Below are positions 39,601 to 54,600 of a stretch of 64,000 nucleotides of DNA, in pieces. The notes under the pieces are model-generated. The model was not told the DNA's origin. It ran no database searches and saw only the letters and a program-made list of their open reading frames with translations. Both the position numbers and the translations under genes were made by a program. Source of the DNA: Lineus longissimus. Its lineage: Eukaryota; Nemertea; Pilidiophora; Heteronemertea; Lineidae. The stretch covers positions 11,549,001 to 11,613,000 of the forward strand of contig NC_088308.1 in assembly GCF_910592395.1 (NCBI RefSeq), read 5' to 3'. Numbering within the stretch: the first letter of the stretch is position 1; every line of letters begins with the position of its first letter.

Positions 39601-42600
39601 TATTGTCTCGTCTTGTTTTTGAATCAAGTATGCCGCCATCTTGGTGGATTTTAATCTGTTCTCTCCTCCAAACGGAGAGCAATGACGTCATGGATGCAGC
39701 CATTGTGACAATCAGCTGTTCGAATAATGGCGAATGCTTGGAATGACAGATGACAGTTCTTCGATTTCTTCTGGTTCTTCGTTGACGTCCGGCGATGAAT
39801 CCTTCGATTACAACCGTGCATCAGCAGAAGAACGAGCAGGTCTAGTTCCCTATGCGTTTGAGCCAAGGTACCGGGGCAGAAAAAGGTCTGAAAACTTAGT
39901 GGAAACGAGTAGTACTCGCCTTGATGAAAAAACCCCACTGCATCCATGACGTCATTCGCCCGGGAGATTTGAACAAACATGGCTACCCCCGCAAACTGCT
40001 TATTAAATGCAATTTTCTGCATTATCTAGGAATATTCATCATATCCTTGGTGTAGAGTATTTGTTTGTCATGTAACTTGGTATGTATTTGTTTAAAAAAA
40101 TATTTGATTCTGCTGCATCAATATATTCCCATAGCTTCCCTTTATGTAATTAGACCTATTTGGCTTCAGTGTTCAAAACCACTCCTGCTCTTCAATTGTT
40201 TACTATGATTATAAATCAATGTAATCAATAGCGATACCTTTATGTTTATTCCTTTATGCTATGATGCACTTCCAGCCAACAATGGGAAGTTGCGATCAAT
40301 GCTGTTGTCGTATGACAACCGACTGCTATGTACTGGATCCTCAGATGGGATGGTGGTGGTATGGAGTGCAGCCACTGGCAAGGAGTTGCATGTCTTCAGG
40401 TAAGATCACGTTGTTGTAACCCACAAGCCGTTACATCAACTCCTATGCCCTTGTCAAAACTTTCCCATGTCCTTGTCAACAGTCTATTTTTGAGTCAAAG
40501 TAATAGCCCAGTGTCGTCAATTGAACTTTTTAAACTCATCACACACCGTACCACCCAAACCCTCCCCCTTGAATTTGCGTTACACACCATACTGCCCAAA
40601 CCCGCCCTCCTCTCTCAAACTTTTTCTATACAGGATTCTCTTCCCTAATGTACTTCAGCATAGAATTGAAAGCAACTGGTCTATTCTCTAAGCATCCTTT
40701 TTATGGCTGGAGGTTTCATGAGAAGAAGTCTTGTTTTTCTATCTCTTGGGAGTGCTTTAAATCACCTCTGCTTTGGGCTGATATTCGTCCAAGCTGTTCT
40801 TCATTGTTGATAAACATTTCCATTCCAACTTTTATATTGACTAGTACACTAGTACACGATTTGATCAGGATGATGAGCAAAGTCTAACACTTGGTGTTTT
40901 TTTTTGCTTTATGTGTCTGAGTTGAAACTTTAACAGCTGAGATTGCATTCAGGGAATATAAAGACAATTCTTATAATTTCTCTGTAGCCTTAAGGGCTAT
41001 TGCTGGTTTCACCATATACTAATCCTTATCTTCCTCTAATTGCAGAGAACACAAAAGTTCCATCCTGTGTTTAGCCATCACCCACAAAAATCATGTCCTC
41101 ATAAGTGGTTCCAAGGATAAAAACTTCAAAGTGATGACGTTAGAACCATTTGAACTTCAAGGTACAGTTGCTTGCCACCAGGGGGCAGTCACGTGCATAA
41201 TTGTCAACAGTAATGATACAGTTTTTGCTACAGGTGAGTTCAGGGGTGATGAGTTTAACTCTTGAAGGCCTATATACCATGTTCATGTTCAACTGAGAAA
41301 AATGGTGGTTGTTGCTTGGTTATTGCTTTGAAAACCCTGCTTGTCACAGCCATATAAACTGCACCTACAACTACCAGCTGGGTTTGGCAGATTTTTGCCC
41401 AGTGAAAGGTTTAAACTTACCTTACAGTACAGTACGTTCCAGTGCCAATTTATATTCAACTTTATTATGTACATGTACGGCCTACATTTAGCAGTTGAAA
41501 ATTTATACAAACATACACGTATTGACTGCATGCGTTACCAAGCATTAGAAGACATTATGTTTCTCTGCCCTTAATGATTTTTCCGTAAGGACCCCCTGTT
41601 TTAGCCCTTTTGGTGGGTCCATTTCATCAAGACTGCCTAGGTATTATGAGGGATTAGCCGTTCAGTTTGTGTATCTCGGGAATGTTTCCTCCCCACCAAA
41701 GAAATAAAAGATGAAATATTGTGCAGCGTCACTTTTGGGAACGAGACTGTTCGCCAGCAAATATATCTCTATCACAAATAGCTCTTTTGAATTCTCTCTT
41801 TTTTTATTCATAACTTTAACTTTGTTTGTTGCGTAGGCATTGCATAGGCCTTAGAAATAGGTATATCAAATTTCTGGTATACCGTTATGGTTTTCAAAAG
41901 TGAAAACACGGCTATCAAGATCATGATGATTGCAAAGATTCTAGGACAATTCCCTCTGCAAAAGGGTTAACTGATAAATGTACCAATGTTCAAGTTAAAT
42001 TGCAATAATTCAATTAACATTCATCATAGGGCTGGATCCAATTAACAATGTGCCTGGCCAATTAGGTCCGAACAGACAAATTACTAGATTTAAGACCAAA
42101 CACAAGCTATTTAGGGAAATTGACGAGAATCTTAATGTGAAATGCCAGGTGCGCCTCCCTTTCCCAAGATCCTGGATCCGCCCCTAATAAGAATACGACT
42201 CGAGTATTTTAAAATTTAAAAGAACATGAATGTAGTTATTACCAAAACAACGTCTGCTCCCCGGTTGGGCAACTTCTTCCATGAATTTTCCTCAAATTCA
42301 TTCCGTAACAAAATTGTCCGCAATGTATTAAACTATTTTAAGGCACCACCTTAGTCACAGAAGAAGAAAATGGGCAATAAAAGATTAATACATAGGACGA
42401 GTCTGAACCAGTTGTAGAGAATAATATTCTAAAAAAACTGTTGTACCTTTTTTACCTATTTATGCCAGTTTGTGTACCTTTTTTCCGGTACCTTTTTTTC
42501 CGGTCCCTTTATTTCCAGTACTTTTATTTCCAGGACTTTTATTTCCTGTACCTTTATTTCTGTACCTTTTTTTTCTGTACCTTTTTTTCCTGTACCTTTT

Positions 42601-45600
42601 TTACCGTATACCTCCACAGTGCCATGATGGCAAAGCCGATGTTCGAAAGTGAACAACATGTTGTGCTGACATGAAAATGAAACTTTGGTTTGACTTTGTG
42701 TGATAAGTTGCCTGAGGCAGTTGTAAGAATAATGATATTTTCTCTGGACAGGATCTCATGATTGTAAGGTGAGGGTGTGGTGCATTGATGAGTTGGTACT
42801 GATGAATGTGATTGACTTTGGCAGTAGGAGCCCTATACACTCCATGGCCTTATCAATAGACAATTCATTCCTCATCGTAGGTAAGTCATTCTAATGTTTT
42901 TGTTTATACATTTCTCAACAATTTTAATGAAAAATATCACCTCTCAGTGAGGTATTTAGACAAGGAGTTTTTTTGTTGCATTTCTCTGTAACATTAATGA
43001 AATCACCTCTCTGAAAGGTATTGAGGCACAGGGCTGTTTGCTCATTGAGATGTTGTTAGTTTGGAAGTGACCAATACACATCCTTTGAGTTCTATTCTTC
43101 CTTAAGAAGTAAGGACAGATACAACAAATTTGCTGTTTTACAGCCTCTAACATGGCAGCAAATGCACTAATTATGGTCTCCACACTCTCAGTGGAGACCA
43201 TCTTGATATCACTAGGTAGTAGGTAGGTAGGTTCTGTTTCTTGTTCTTCTTCCACAAAACATTTATGGAGCTTGTCCAGCCAAACTGCTGAATAGATCAA
43301 GGATCAATCACTCCAATCCCATTGAAGGAAATTCGATGCATGGAATATCACAAAAAGATTTTCAATATTCTCATTATTTCCATGACTTTGAAGCGTTTTT
43401 AGCTCAGCTGACAAAGTCAGCGGAGCTAGTCAAATAGCTATTCAATTGGTGTCCGTCCTTCCATCCATCCTTCCATCCATCCAGCCATCTGTAGACAAAG
43501 TTGGGCATTTTGTAATCATACAACCGAGGCACTTCAAATCTAGTCTTGCTTATAAACACCGCAGAAAATGTTGCTTACGGAAAAAAATTTGGGCGATTGG
43601 ACTCAAATTCAGCTCCCCAGGGGGCAAAATGCGTAAATGAAAAAAAATTTTTTGGACGCTCTATTCCAGCAGATAAAAGCTTGAAATAAAGTTGAAAAGG
43701 TCTTCATGATACAGAAGTTTTGATATAAAATAGATTAGTGTCGATTTATGTCACCAGTTGGCGGTAGTGAGCAAAACTGTTGTTTGACCCCGGATGACCC
43801 CGCTTTAAATTTCCCGCCGAGATTACGTGGAGAACTATCATCAAGAAAATGGCGGCGACCTTTTTATTTCTACCGGAGCGATGATTTGCAAGTGACAAAT
43901 TTTCTTATTTAAGCCTTTACGGAAATGTATTTTGGTACGAAACTTCACACGTTTATAGAAAAGATCAACGAGAATGTGTTCAAATGCCCTCATAACGATG
44001 AGTTCAACGGAATTTGGTCAAAACAACCTTCGAATGGAGTCAACTTTCTTTGCGAAATTGAAGCGACGACCTCATTATTTATCGTAATTTATGCAGATCT
44101 GAGTCCAGCTGATGGGTGATGTTCTGATTTGTGTTCAAACTATTGGAAACTTCGGAAATTAGTTCTATTAATTCTACTATTCTGCAGGAGTATATTATAG
44201 CCATTGATGTTGACAGCTAAAAGCACGAAAACTTTGTTGTTGATCGTCGGGGCGGATTGATATGTGGTTGTGCGTCCAAGGCGATTAGGTCATTCAGTTA
44301 GTTTGAGAAAGATCATGATCATAAAGATGCGTGTTGTGTTATCATAACCGGAAAATAAGTTGAAGTTATTATTAGTACTACGATTCTTACATGAGTAAAA
44401 AGTAGACGTTTTAAGCAGCACAATAATGTTACTCCCGTAAAAAAACTGTCAATTCTCCTTACCACAGAAGCCAAGCCATCGCTGTTATAGTGTTAAGTTA
44501 TGCAGGGGCTTAATCAATTACCTGCACTCCCTGTGGGGTGAATAACATTACCTTTTGAACAGCTTGCTGTAGGGGGATGATTGGAACAGCCGGTATACCT
44601 GCTGACCTGCTGAACCCAGGTTAATGTTATTTTCAATCCACGATTGCAGGTCACCTGATTTTCTAGATTTCGCGGGAAATGAAATTGTAAACAAACGCAT
44701 GTGTGCCTTGCATGTGTGCAGTTCAAATGTAAACAAAAATGTATTTTTGGTACTTTTGGTTGCTGGACTTGGGTTTTCCCGCAGTTAGGAGCTGGGGTCA
44801 AATTGGTGGTCAATTGTTTATGGGTGCTGTTTTAGTCAGAGGTAGCCCTTGATTATGAAATGAAGGGATTTTCAAATTAAGGTGACCGTGGTCTTTTTAT
44901 GTGCTCACCACAGCTTTCATTTTCAATACTTGATGGATATGAAGAGGCGTGCGGAACCTGACATGGCCTTACCAAGGAGCTCCTCACGGTGCTGAACTTC
45001 TAGCTTGCCTGTCGACTAAGTGCCTTTTTGACCGAGACATTGCTACATGTAGGAGGAGCACGCATTTTAAATTTATAGTAGTGATAGTACAGTTGGTTCG
45101 AGCCATTTGGAAGCCGACATGTGAAGGCCTATCTGGGTTCTCCTTCTTCTCCGTATAAAAAGGGGCATATTGCTGACTAAGGAACAAGGCATATTGACAT
45201 TGCCTCATCATCTCTATCGGACCAATTGATATACTTTTATATGCACGCATACATCACGCCATTTCAGGGTCTGAGTCTGTGGACAATTGGTTTGATTAAT
45301 TTGTCTCTTCGATATTGCTCCTTTATTGCATTAGATTTTCATCGCAATTCAATCTATTCAAGATGTAGCCAATTTGAACCTGTCTGCGCCAAGGATAGAT
45401 CGACTCACTAGGGATACGCAGTAGAGCACAATGTCATGACCCTTTGTATTGTAAATTCCAACCACCTGCAGGACAGGTCAATTTCTCTCAATAAAATTAA
45501 TTTTGTTGACTCCTGTAACCTTACCTTATTAAAAAAAAGACAGTGGTGTTAGTCCCAAACTGGTCATTTCTATTTATTTTGACCTCTGTTAAATCAGGAT

Positions 45601-48600
45601 ACCTCTCAATTACAGACAGCATTTTGTATCCTTGTGCTGTACAACCCAGCCTGGACATACCGCAGTTGTCCATGGAGAAGTCTCATCCTCTCTGACACTT
45701 CTTTTCTGTAAAGCTACCGATACAACATACTGAACTAGGGATATATTCCGTTGCCTCCTGTAATATTTACATACCATGGCTGATTAGTTCAATCATATTT
45801 CATCCAGCTGGCAGCTCTGCATTGGAAATTTTAGTGGTATAACGTGTTCTCTTGACCTTCAAACAGTAGTATAAAGCCGATATTTACTACTTTACACCCT
45901 CAGTCCTATGTTATTAGGTCATCCAGCTGAGCGCCAGGCCCTTGGGCCTCTTGTTTGGTCAATTTTTGGCCGAGAATATTTTCCGGACTTTGCCGAACCC
46001 GCTTCCGGACTTTCCCGAATCAATGCTCGATGACCTCGATTGGCAATCTTGACACTAGAGGCGCTGATGTCGTTCCTAAACAACGGCTCCAGCACTGCTA
46101 AATTGCCACCATCTTGAAAAGCAGTACCGCGCATGTGGAAATGTAAAGAATCTTTACAATTGCAAAGAGGCTATCGCATCACCACTACGCCCGAGAACAC
46201 GATGACTGCACTACGCTGCATTGATAGTTTGCAATAAATTCACGTAAAAACACACCAGAACATCTCAGGTTTTATTTACAAAGATCATATTTTGTTATTT
46301 ATTTATAAAACAAGCCATTTTATGAAAGAAGGTGGCACTTACTAGGCCTGGATAAGACTTTGGAGTTTGAAGTGGTGGTGACGCAGTGTTGAAAACACCT
46401 GAATCTCAGGATGCCGATATCCAAGATGGTGGAATTTTACCAATTCCAGTGTCTGAAATTGAATTTTAATTTCGGCACTGTGCGAGTTTGGTCGATTGGG
46501 TCGAGTGCATGTATCCATTTGCGCATGCTCATTCAAGATGGCGGCAAGGCCCTCGTGTTTTTAAAATGTGAATGTTATTTTGTCCTTTTCTTGGCGTTAG
46601 ATCAGTCATTTGACAGTTGAAAATAACGAAATCAAGATGGTTTTTTGGATAGACAACAAGGAAAGTCGAAAATACGAACTTGGTAGTAAAAAAGCCAAGA
46701 AATTGGCGAATCTGGCACAAGAAGTGTCGCCCGAAATTTCCGTCAGTGCAAGTGCAAAAATACACAGTACCAATGTACAGGACAGTGTACAGGTCGATGT
46801 ACAGGCCGATATACGCACGGTACAGGACAGTATACATAATGATGACGATACAGGCATTATTGGTGGCTGTGATACTGTCGAAACTAAATCGAGAAGGGGA
46901 AATGGTGGTATTTGTGCAATCATTCACCCCGATTCTAAAGAGAGATTCAACATTTGGAAGAAACTCCTTCTCCATCGCTACTACGAAATGTTAAAAAATG
47001 AGGTGGACATTGTGTGGAAGGAGGTTTCAGACAAAAGTGAATCACATGTCGAGGACAAAATTAAAGTATACACTTTGGGACAGGCCGACAGTAAGGAAGG
47101 AATACTTTTCGTGATAACCGTATACCTCACCGGAGGAAAATCTAAATTCGGAAAATTCATGGTACAGGGTAAAAGAGTCGAACAGTGGATGAGTGACGAA
47201 TATCCGTTGCTGCGATCTGTGGTAGACAAGTTTTGTAACTTTTATGCACGTAGCACAAAATAAGGCATTTATTTCAGTTCCCGTAATTGAGTGGTGTTTT
47301 CAAATAATTTCATACAATCATGTACATAATGTCATGCCTTCACCTGCCTGTTGAATGGTCAACATACTAAGAGTATATAGTAACCCTTCGTAATCATGCT
47401 TTTACTCATTATAAATTGCAATTGCAACTGGCAAATCTAGTCTTCACTATGTATGCCAAAGAAGATGGTTTAGCAATTCTATGGGCTTTTGCTTGCAGAG
47501 CTCTGCTAAATTGGGCTAAGGTTCTTCCATGTGGGCCCGCTGCTTTGATGAAAATAACCACCCTTTGCCATCTTTTTCCGGGACACAGATATGCATACCC
47601 CTTTCTATGGGAGTGACCCCAGTTTGGCAAACTTTCTCTATGACATAGTTCAACTCTCTAATAATACTTCTTTATCTCCACAGGCTGTGAGGACAAGACA
47701 GTTCACCTGGCTGCATTTATAACAGGAACATATCTGCATCAGTTAGATGAGCATAAATCAAAGGTAGGAACTGCTCACGCAAGTCCTCATCTTCAAATCG
47801 ACATTGTTTCAGATGTGACCAGACATGCAAGAGTTGGAATGCTGCTTTAAAACTGGATTCTGCAACTTTGTCTTAAGTACAAATGCCCTACATTTGAGCT
47901 TGGATGAGGTCGTAAGTTTCGTCAGAAAACCAGCTGAAAACAGAAATTTTAGAAAATTTTATTTCAGCCAGCTGTTGCCTAAAGTTCATCTCTGGAACTA
48001 TAAACCGCCAAATTTCCTCACATTTTTACTTGCAATTTGCCAAAATTCTTACAGAAACGAATTTCTTTTACCATTTTTTAATTTCGCGAATCAACACTAT
48101 CTGCCAAAAAATAAAACTAACAAAAATTTGCTGGTTTACAGTATTTTATTTGATTGTTCATTACCCACTGTGTGGGCATACATTGCAAAAATGCTCATTC
48201 AGGCTATGTCTAGTTACACGTTCATGTATATCCTATTTCTAATGCAGGTGACCAGTATAGCAGTAGCACGGAATTGCTTTCAAGCTGCCATCGGATGCGC
48301 AGATGGAAAGCTACATATCTATAACTTCAGGAGCCGAAAACTACAGAAGACTTACTCAGATTTATCTCAGGCTATCACGTCTGTGGCCATCAGCGGCAAT
48401 GATTCCTATGTCATGGGTTCAACCAAGGTAATCATAGGCCGAATAAGACCTCCCCTGTAATATTTCAAGGCTGGCAGAGACTTGCTATTATAATGCCGCA
48501 ACCATCATAGGGAACTAACAGACTTGCAAGAGTCATCTGCAATACTCAGAGAATATCTAATTCAGAACGTTTCCAGGTCAACATACATGTGCATTCAACT

Positions 48601-51600
48601 TTAGATTTGACAATGGTCGCAGATTGTTTAATTGTTTCAAAGAAGTATGGTAAACTCTGAAATGTTCGTTGGCCTTTTATATTCGTTTTTTTCACCTTTT
48701 TAAATGCGAAACCTTATCATATCGCTGCGAAAAAGATATGTAATGGTTGAAGTTAGAGGGTTTTCGAAACGCTAAATTCAAGGTACATGTACAATTTCAT
48801 AACACTGCCAGATAGGATGGCGTTGAATATTTTCTGGTCTAAAGTATTGCACGTTGCCGCAAACCAACAACTAGAAATCTTTTTGACTTGCCTATTGGCC
48901 CAGTCTATTGGGAGCTGACGTGTATGCAATACAGTGCCGTCCATTGTAGTCTTTGTTTTTCTGTAAGCATGGCATGTTTCGTACCCACTGGGACTTTGGG
49001 ACAGAAAATTTGTACACGTGTACCTTTAGGTCAGATAACCTCAATGAACAAATTCGAATTCATTCTGATTCTTGACTATTTCCTCAGCTAACGACAACTA
49101 AGGTATCGTATCCAAATTTTGACAATAGCTACTTCTAATTTCGGAATAATATGGGTTTTTGATTTGGCCTAGTTTTCAACAATTTATCTGATGTTATTTG
49201 ATGCATAACGAGCTATTTCATATTAGTACTGGCAATTATTAGACAATCCTTTGTTATAAGCAAATTTTATTAACAAATTTTTCAGGATCATGTCTATTTT
49301 TGGAAACTTAATCAAGATCAAGACTTGAAGGTAGACAGCCAAGATGTTAGGACAGAAGACGAGCATACTGATGTCGTCACTTGTATTGCTGTTTCAAATG
49401 ATGGCAAGACTGCTATTTCAGGTAAGGGAGCACTTTGTTACTGAGCTTTAACTCTTTTCGCTACCTCGAGGTTTTGGAAGTACCCTTGGCCCACACCTGG
49501 TATAGACGGGGCAGCCTGGTTCTCGACTTGGCTAAGGAAAAGTTTCATTCTGAAACAGCTTGGAATTCCCAATCGTAGAGACACGGTCTTCATTGAATCA
49601 AGTGCAGTTCTGCCATATCTTGATTTTTCAGGTGTCCAAGCAAAAACTTCTTGGGACTGTGGTTAAGGATAGAACTTGGGGAAATTCTGCAGTAGAGATT
49701 ACTGCAGGCTTACAGTACGCAGTGTACAGACCCGGTCAATACCGGGTACGGAAGCAAAAGAGCAAAGTGATAGAATAGACACATCTAGCACACGCTGTGT
49801 GGTAACCAAAATAGTGAGCTGTCAGAATTCTTCAGGACCGGGTCATGCAAAGCTTTACTGTTAGCCCTTTTGCTGGTGATCATCACTATATAATAGCAAC
49901 TTTAATTTCCAGGATGTTTGCTGCCTAGAGAAAATGCTATATGTCTCCCATGAGGGGAATTTCATTGTAGATACTGTTTTGAATTTCATTGTATTTGGAT
50001 GTTTTTTCTATGTTGAGAGGTGAAAATGGTGAATATGGATGTTAGCCCCCAGGCGTCTGCTCTGGATGGACTTGCAGCTGAAGATTAAACCTTGCGGTAT
50101 TGAGTTTAAGCCCATATCTTTCTGATTTACGCGTCAGAAGGTGAATTTGCCATTGTCTTTCAGGCAGTAAAGATGGTACAGTGAAAGTGTGGAACCTTGA
50201 AGTGAGTGATCTCGTGGATACCCTCGATGCTCATAACGGCCCCATAACCTGTGTGGCCATGGCCAGTGATGATGCTTTCATTGTGTCAGGATCGGAGGAC
50301 AAAATGGTCAAAGTCTGGAGTAATTCACTTGGAATTGTGGTGACTAACTTTAAGGTAGACCTTCATTTCAGTAATGTTATTATGGTCACTTGTCCAGGGA
50401 GGGGGAATCAATTGTTTGTGTAGTAGGTATGTGGTGGAGTCCTCCTGTGTTTTTATATACAAGGCTATAAGCCCGCTGATTTGGAAAGCATTGGCTCAAT
50501 TCAATTATGCAATTGAATCTGATGTTTTCCAAATAGACAATTAAAACATCACAGGGTGTGGGTGAATTCCAAGTCGTAGTTGAAAGCCGATGTTTTTTGA
50601 ACTGATTTCTTATTGTCTCTTACATTGTTCACTGAGACGGACGTCTCACCATCACTATCTCTGCACCAAAACCACCCCGGAGAATCATAATCCTGAACTT
50701 GCCAAATCCAGGTTCCGAGTCATCTCATATTCCTGAAGTCCCTCAACTTCATTTCGGAAAACAGCACTCCCTTCCTTCCAAGACGCGATGGAGTTCTAAC
50801 CAAACAGGCTGAAACAAGTGAAAAACTTTTGTTACCCATGCTTATGATCTTTTGCTCTGTCGTGCCACCTGTGGCGAATGGGAATTCATCCAGAATATTA
50901 ATAATGAAGTTGTTCTTCTAATAATAGCATATTGCTAAAACTTGTTTGATAATCTAATAACATTATGAAAATATACGGAAAGAGATTCTCCTATACAATA
51001 GAGACAAATAGACAAAAGGTGCATGTAAAGAATGTTCCATCAAAGGACTGATATTATACAACATTCATAGAGCCGACAGCAAATTTCATCATAGGTCAGC
51101 ATATTTAGTTACAGTTACAGAAGAGGAAACAAAGTATAAGCAGAACAGTTTTGGCAATTTAAGATATCTAGAAAGATAAAACGCGCAATGAAATCAGACT
51201 GTGGTGAGGCGATGAGCGAATGATCACTTACATGCGATAGTGTACATTATTGTACTGTACCTGAAGGTTTACGACTCCTCTAATACAAAGATAAAAAATA
51301 AATAAACCAGACGGTCGGGGTGCTTCCTTGTTGCAAAATTGGTTTAAAGTCGCGATTGGCGCAGGTGCAATACAGCGGCACATTGACGCAGGAACCATGC
51401 GCGATAACTGTTAAAAACACCACCTTAGCAGAGATGTGGTGCTTGAAATCAGTCCATAGCAGGCCAGTACCTCTTGATCCAAAACGCATTAGTTAAATAC
51501 TACCATTATTAGGTATGCCATGGGAGCGCCAATTTTGGAAACTATCGAGGAAAATGGAATTCAGGAATACCAGATGACTGGGAACATGCACTTGGCAAAA

Positions 51601-54600
51601 AATGCCCGGAGTTCAAGATTTTGATTCTAGAGGGTAAAGACTCATTATTTAAACTTCAGGAACATCTCCATGAAATCAGCAATGTCTGTATCCTCAAGGA
51701 CAACTTGTGTATCCTGTCGACCGATGTTGGTGGCGTTCTCAAGCTGTGGAAAGCTGATCATGGCCATACCAAGTTGACGTTTTCTGGCCATGCTGAGGTC
51801 ATGGCTGTTTCTCCATGTGGATTGTTTTCAGCTTCAGGCGCGTCGACATGGTAAGTTCACGACAACAAAGATATTACACCATGCAGCATTAAAACTTGAT
51901 CTTTCTGCAGCAATTGCCAAAAGGTTTCAAGCTGTTCCTTGCCCGGAATATTGTTAGGGGAGTTATTTTGATAATTTATCAAATTTGAATAGCATTTGGC
52001 GATTGAATTCATTTGCATTCAGAATCAGAATGAAAGAATTTTCGTTAAGGTGCCTTTAAATAGTTTCCGTGGATTCATCCGCCTTGCAACCCCTAACCGT
52101 AGTTCCTAAAAAATGTTGGACTTCCTGCTGCCTATTGAGTTTAGCACTGAACCAGCACCTGTACGGGTTGGGACATGTCATGCAGAGTTTCTGAAACCGG
52201 TTGCATTGTTCAATAGAATGGTATAAGAATGAAGACAGTATTGTAATTATTGCAGCATAGGCGTTCACTGGATTGGAGATTGTGTGTCGGCCGGGTGATC
52301 AGTTGTTGCCCTGTCCAGTTTTGTGTGTTTTTCCTGTTTTGGAGAAAATCAAAATATTTTCAAAATGAGCTGACTAAACTATTTTTTTCTCATTTTTCTC
52401 GCGCATTGGCTAAGGTGCTTCACGTAAAAACCGGTATTATTGAATATTCCAATAAGATTTTTTTTTTAAATCACAGTTTTTAGTGATTTTGGGGGTCTGG
52501 TTTAAAATTTTTAGTTTGGGGTGGCCTCAAGTCTTTGGAGCCAATCCTGCGCTAATTACTGACTTGTATTCATTAAATAAATGAGATAAGTTGGTGTAGA
52601 AAGATGAGATCACGGCCTTTCTCTTGGTATATAGCACCAATCAGTCATTCTTTGAAAAATGCCTTCAAAATGCATTTTGAAATAGGTCTCATTTGCAACT
52701 GAGAGAACATCCTGACGTCACACACTTTTGGGAAAACTGTTGAGCGTGACCTTAAGAATTGACACATTGTAGTGAATGTCCCACCAGTGATATGTCATAC
52801 ATTTATTTTACTACTCCTCTTTGGATATGCACTGCTTGGTGCCACCCAGAAATTGCACTCAGGGTGGCTCCACTCTTGTCCATATCCCGTCAGTCCAAAC
52901 AAAACAAGTGTCAACTAGACTTTTCTGACTAAAAGAGCAAAACACACGACTGGTGCTCTGCACCTGTACTTTGTTCATCAAAAATAAATCAACTGTATTA
53001 TAATTCTATTGTCTTCAAGAGTAGAAATAAAAACGCATATTACAAAAATGCGTCCAGAGGAAAAAATAGTATCTCAATGAATTTTGCCTTTGCGACTGAC
53101 TACAGGTATGCCGTGAAAACTGTTTTTACGCTCAATCTTTCAGTTTGAACATTTGGACAGTATTAGATGGTGATCAGATCAAGTCGGTGAGCCATGCGGA
53201 GAGGATAACCTGTGTCGTATTCACGTTCGATTCGCAGTACATCGTCACAGGTTCTGTGGACAAATCATTGAAAGTCTGGGAGACCCAAACAGGAAAATTA
53301 ACACAGGTATGAAGGGCTCAATCCATTTTTTTGCTGGAACGCAGAAAGCAGGGTTTCATCCATGAAAATCTGATGAATTGAATGTCAATACTGGTGTTGC
53401 GTTCATGGAATATTTCAGGTTTATACGGTATACAGGTTGATTTTTGGCTCACCGTAGGGGAGTCTATACACTGCAGTGTCAGTCGTCCGGCGTCGTCGTA
53501 TCCTATTTCTAAAACAGTGGCACGTTGCTTAACCGCTAGGGCTATGGACTCAAAACTTTGTGTGCATGACCCCCTAGGTCAGATGACTTTTGACACTGAA
53601 TTTTGGTCCGGTCTGATTCTGGATTTGGCCACTAGGGGGCCAAAACGGAAAACATAAATAGTGTGATATTTCACTTATTATGGGCTCCATACTACAGTGG
53701 AGACCATATTGATATCACTCAGGTACTAGGTTCTCGTTTCTTATTCTTCTTCCATGAACATTTATGGAGGTAGTCCAGCGAAACTGCTGAATATACCGAA
53801 AATCAATCACCCCAGTTCCATCAAACTCAACTTGATCCATGGAATATCGCAAAACGATTTTCAAAATTCGGATCATTTCGATGACTTTGAAGCGTTTTTA
53901 TGCTCGGATTTTCTGATTTGTTTGAAAATCTCCTAAGCGATTCTGGTGACGTCACGTAACACGAGTTCGATTCGATGACATCACTAAAACCCGTGTTCAA
54001 TCCGTGTGTTGGCATTCTCATATAAAACAGTTAACTCGGCTTATAACTCGGCTTACTCGGTTCACGCATACGCATTTGAAGCCAAGGCAGACCATTGATA
54101 GATTGGTTCCTGATCAACTCTCTAGGGCGTATGAGACTCCCTGTAGTCCTAGTAGTCCTTATATCAATGTGTTTGGTCGCCTGACGCTTGTAACGAGTAG
54201 TGTTTTGGGGTTTCTAACGTTAGTGCATTTCTATAGACTATAGTATAGGCCTAAGGAGCCTCATGGCCTAGTGGTTTACACTGCTGGCCACCACGCAATA
54301 GGGCCCGGGTTCGATCCCGGGGAGAACCCCGGACTGATGTTTGGATGAACTAAAATTCCTGGCTCTTCACAGTCCTTCGAATGAGACTCAAACTGAGGTT
54401 CCTTGTACCTTTTGTCTATGCCAGGGCAAGCTAAGACCCCACCAAGTGAGAAACATGAGTAGCTTGCGTGGACTCTATCTCTCTCGCCAAAGTCGGCCAA
54501 TAAACCCAATTGGCGCCTAACCGTAGTGGCACGCAGGATACGCTCATCCCGCCTTGGAGGAGGATTACTCCTATAGGAGAATGACCCCTCCAAGTGCAGA

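Noticed and set aside
42456-42659. Lys/Gly-rich repeat protein on the minus strand
   Set aside because: Direct translation of the pyrimidine minisatellite; no coding support.
44514-44813. 99-codon minus-strand frame in intron 12
   Set aside because: No domain features, no supporting splice or promoter context, and length is within chance for this much sequence.
47825-48460. 211-codon open frame running through intron 13 into exon 14
   Set aside because: In frame with exon 14 but not with exon 13. The intron part has no family character, and a clear acceptor precedes 48248, so I treat it as chance openness.
51513-51659. Possible upstream extension of exon 17 from an acceptor at 51512
   Set aside because: It stays in frame but inserts about 49 residues with no WD character, while the acceptor at 51659 joins the blade smoothly.
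54254-54330. A functional tRNA gene
   Set aside because: A and B boxes are present, but no cloverleaf with a proper acceptor stem is evident, and the sequence continues into a SINE body with a 12-bp target duplication.
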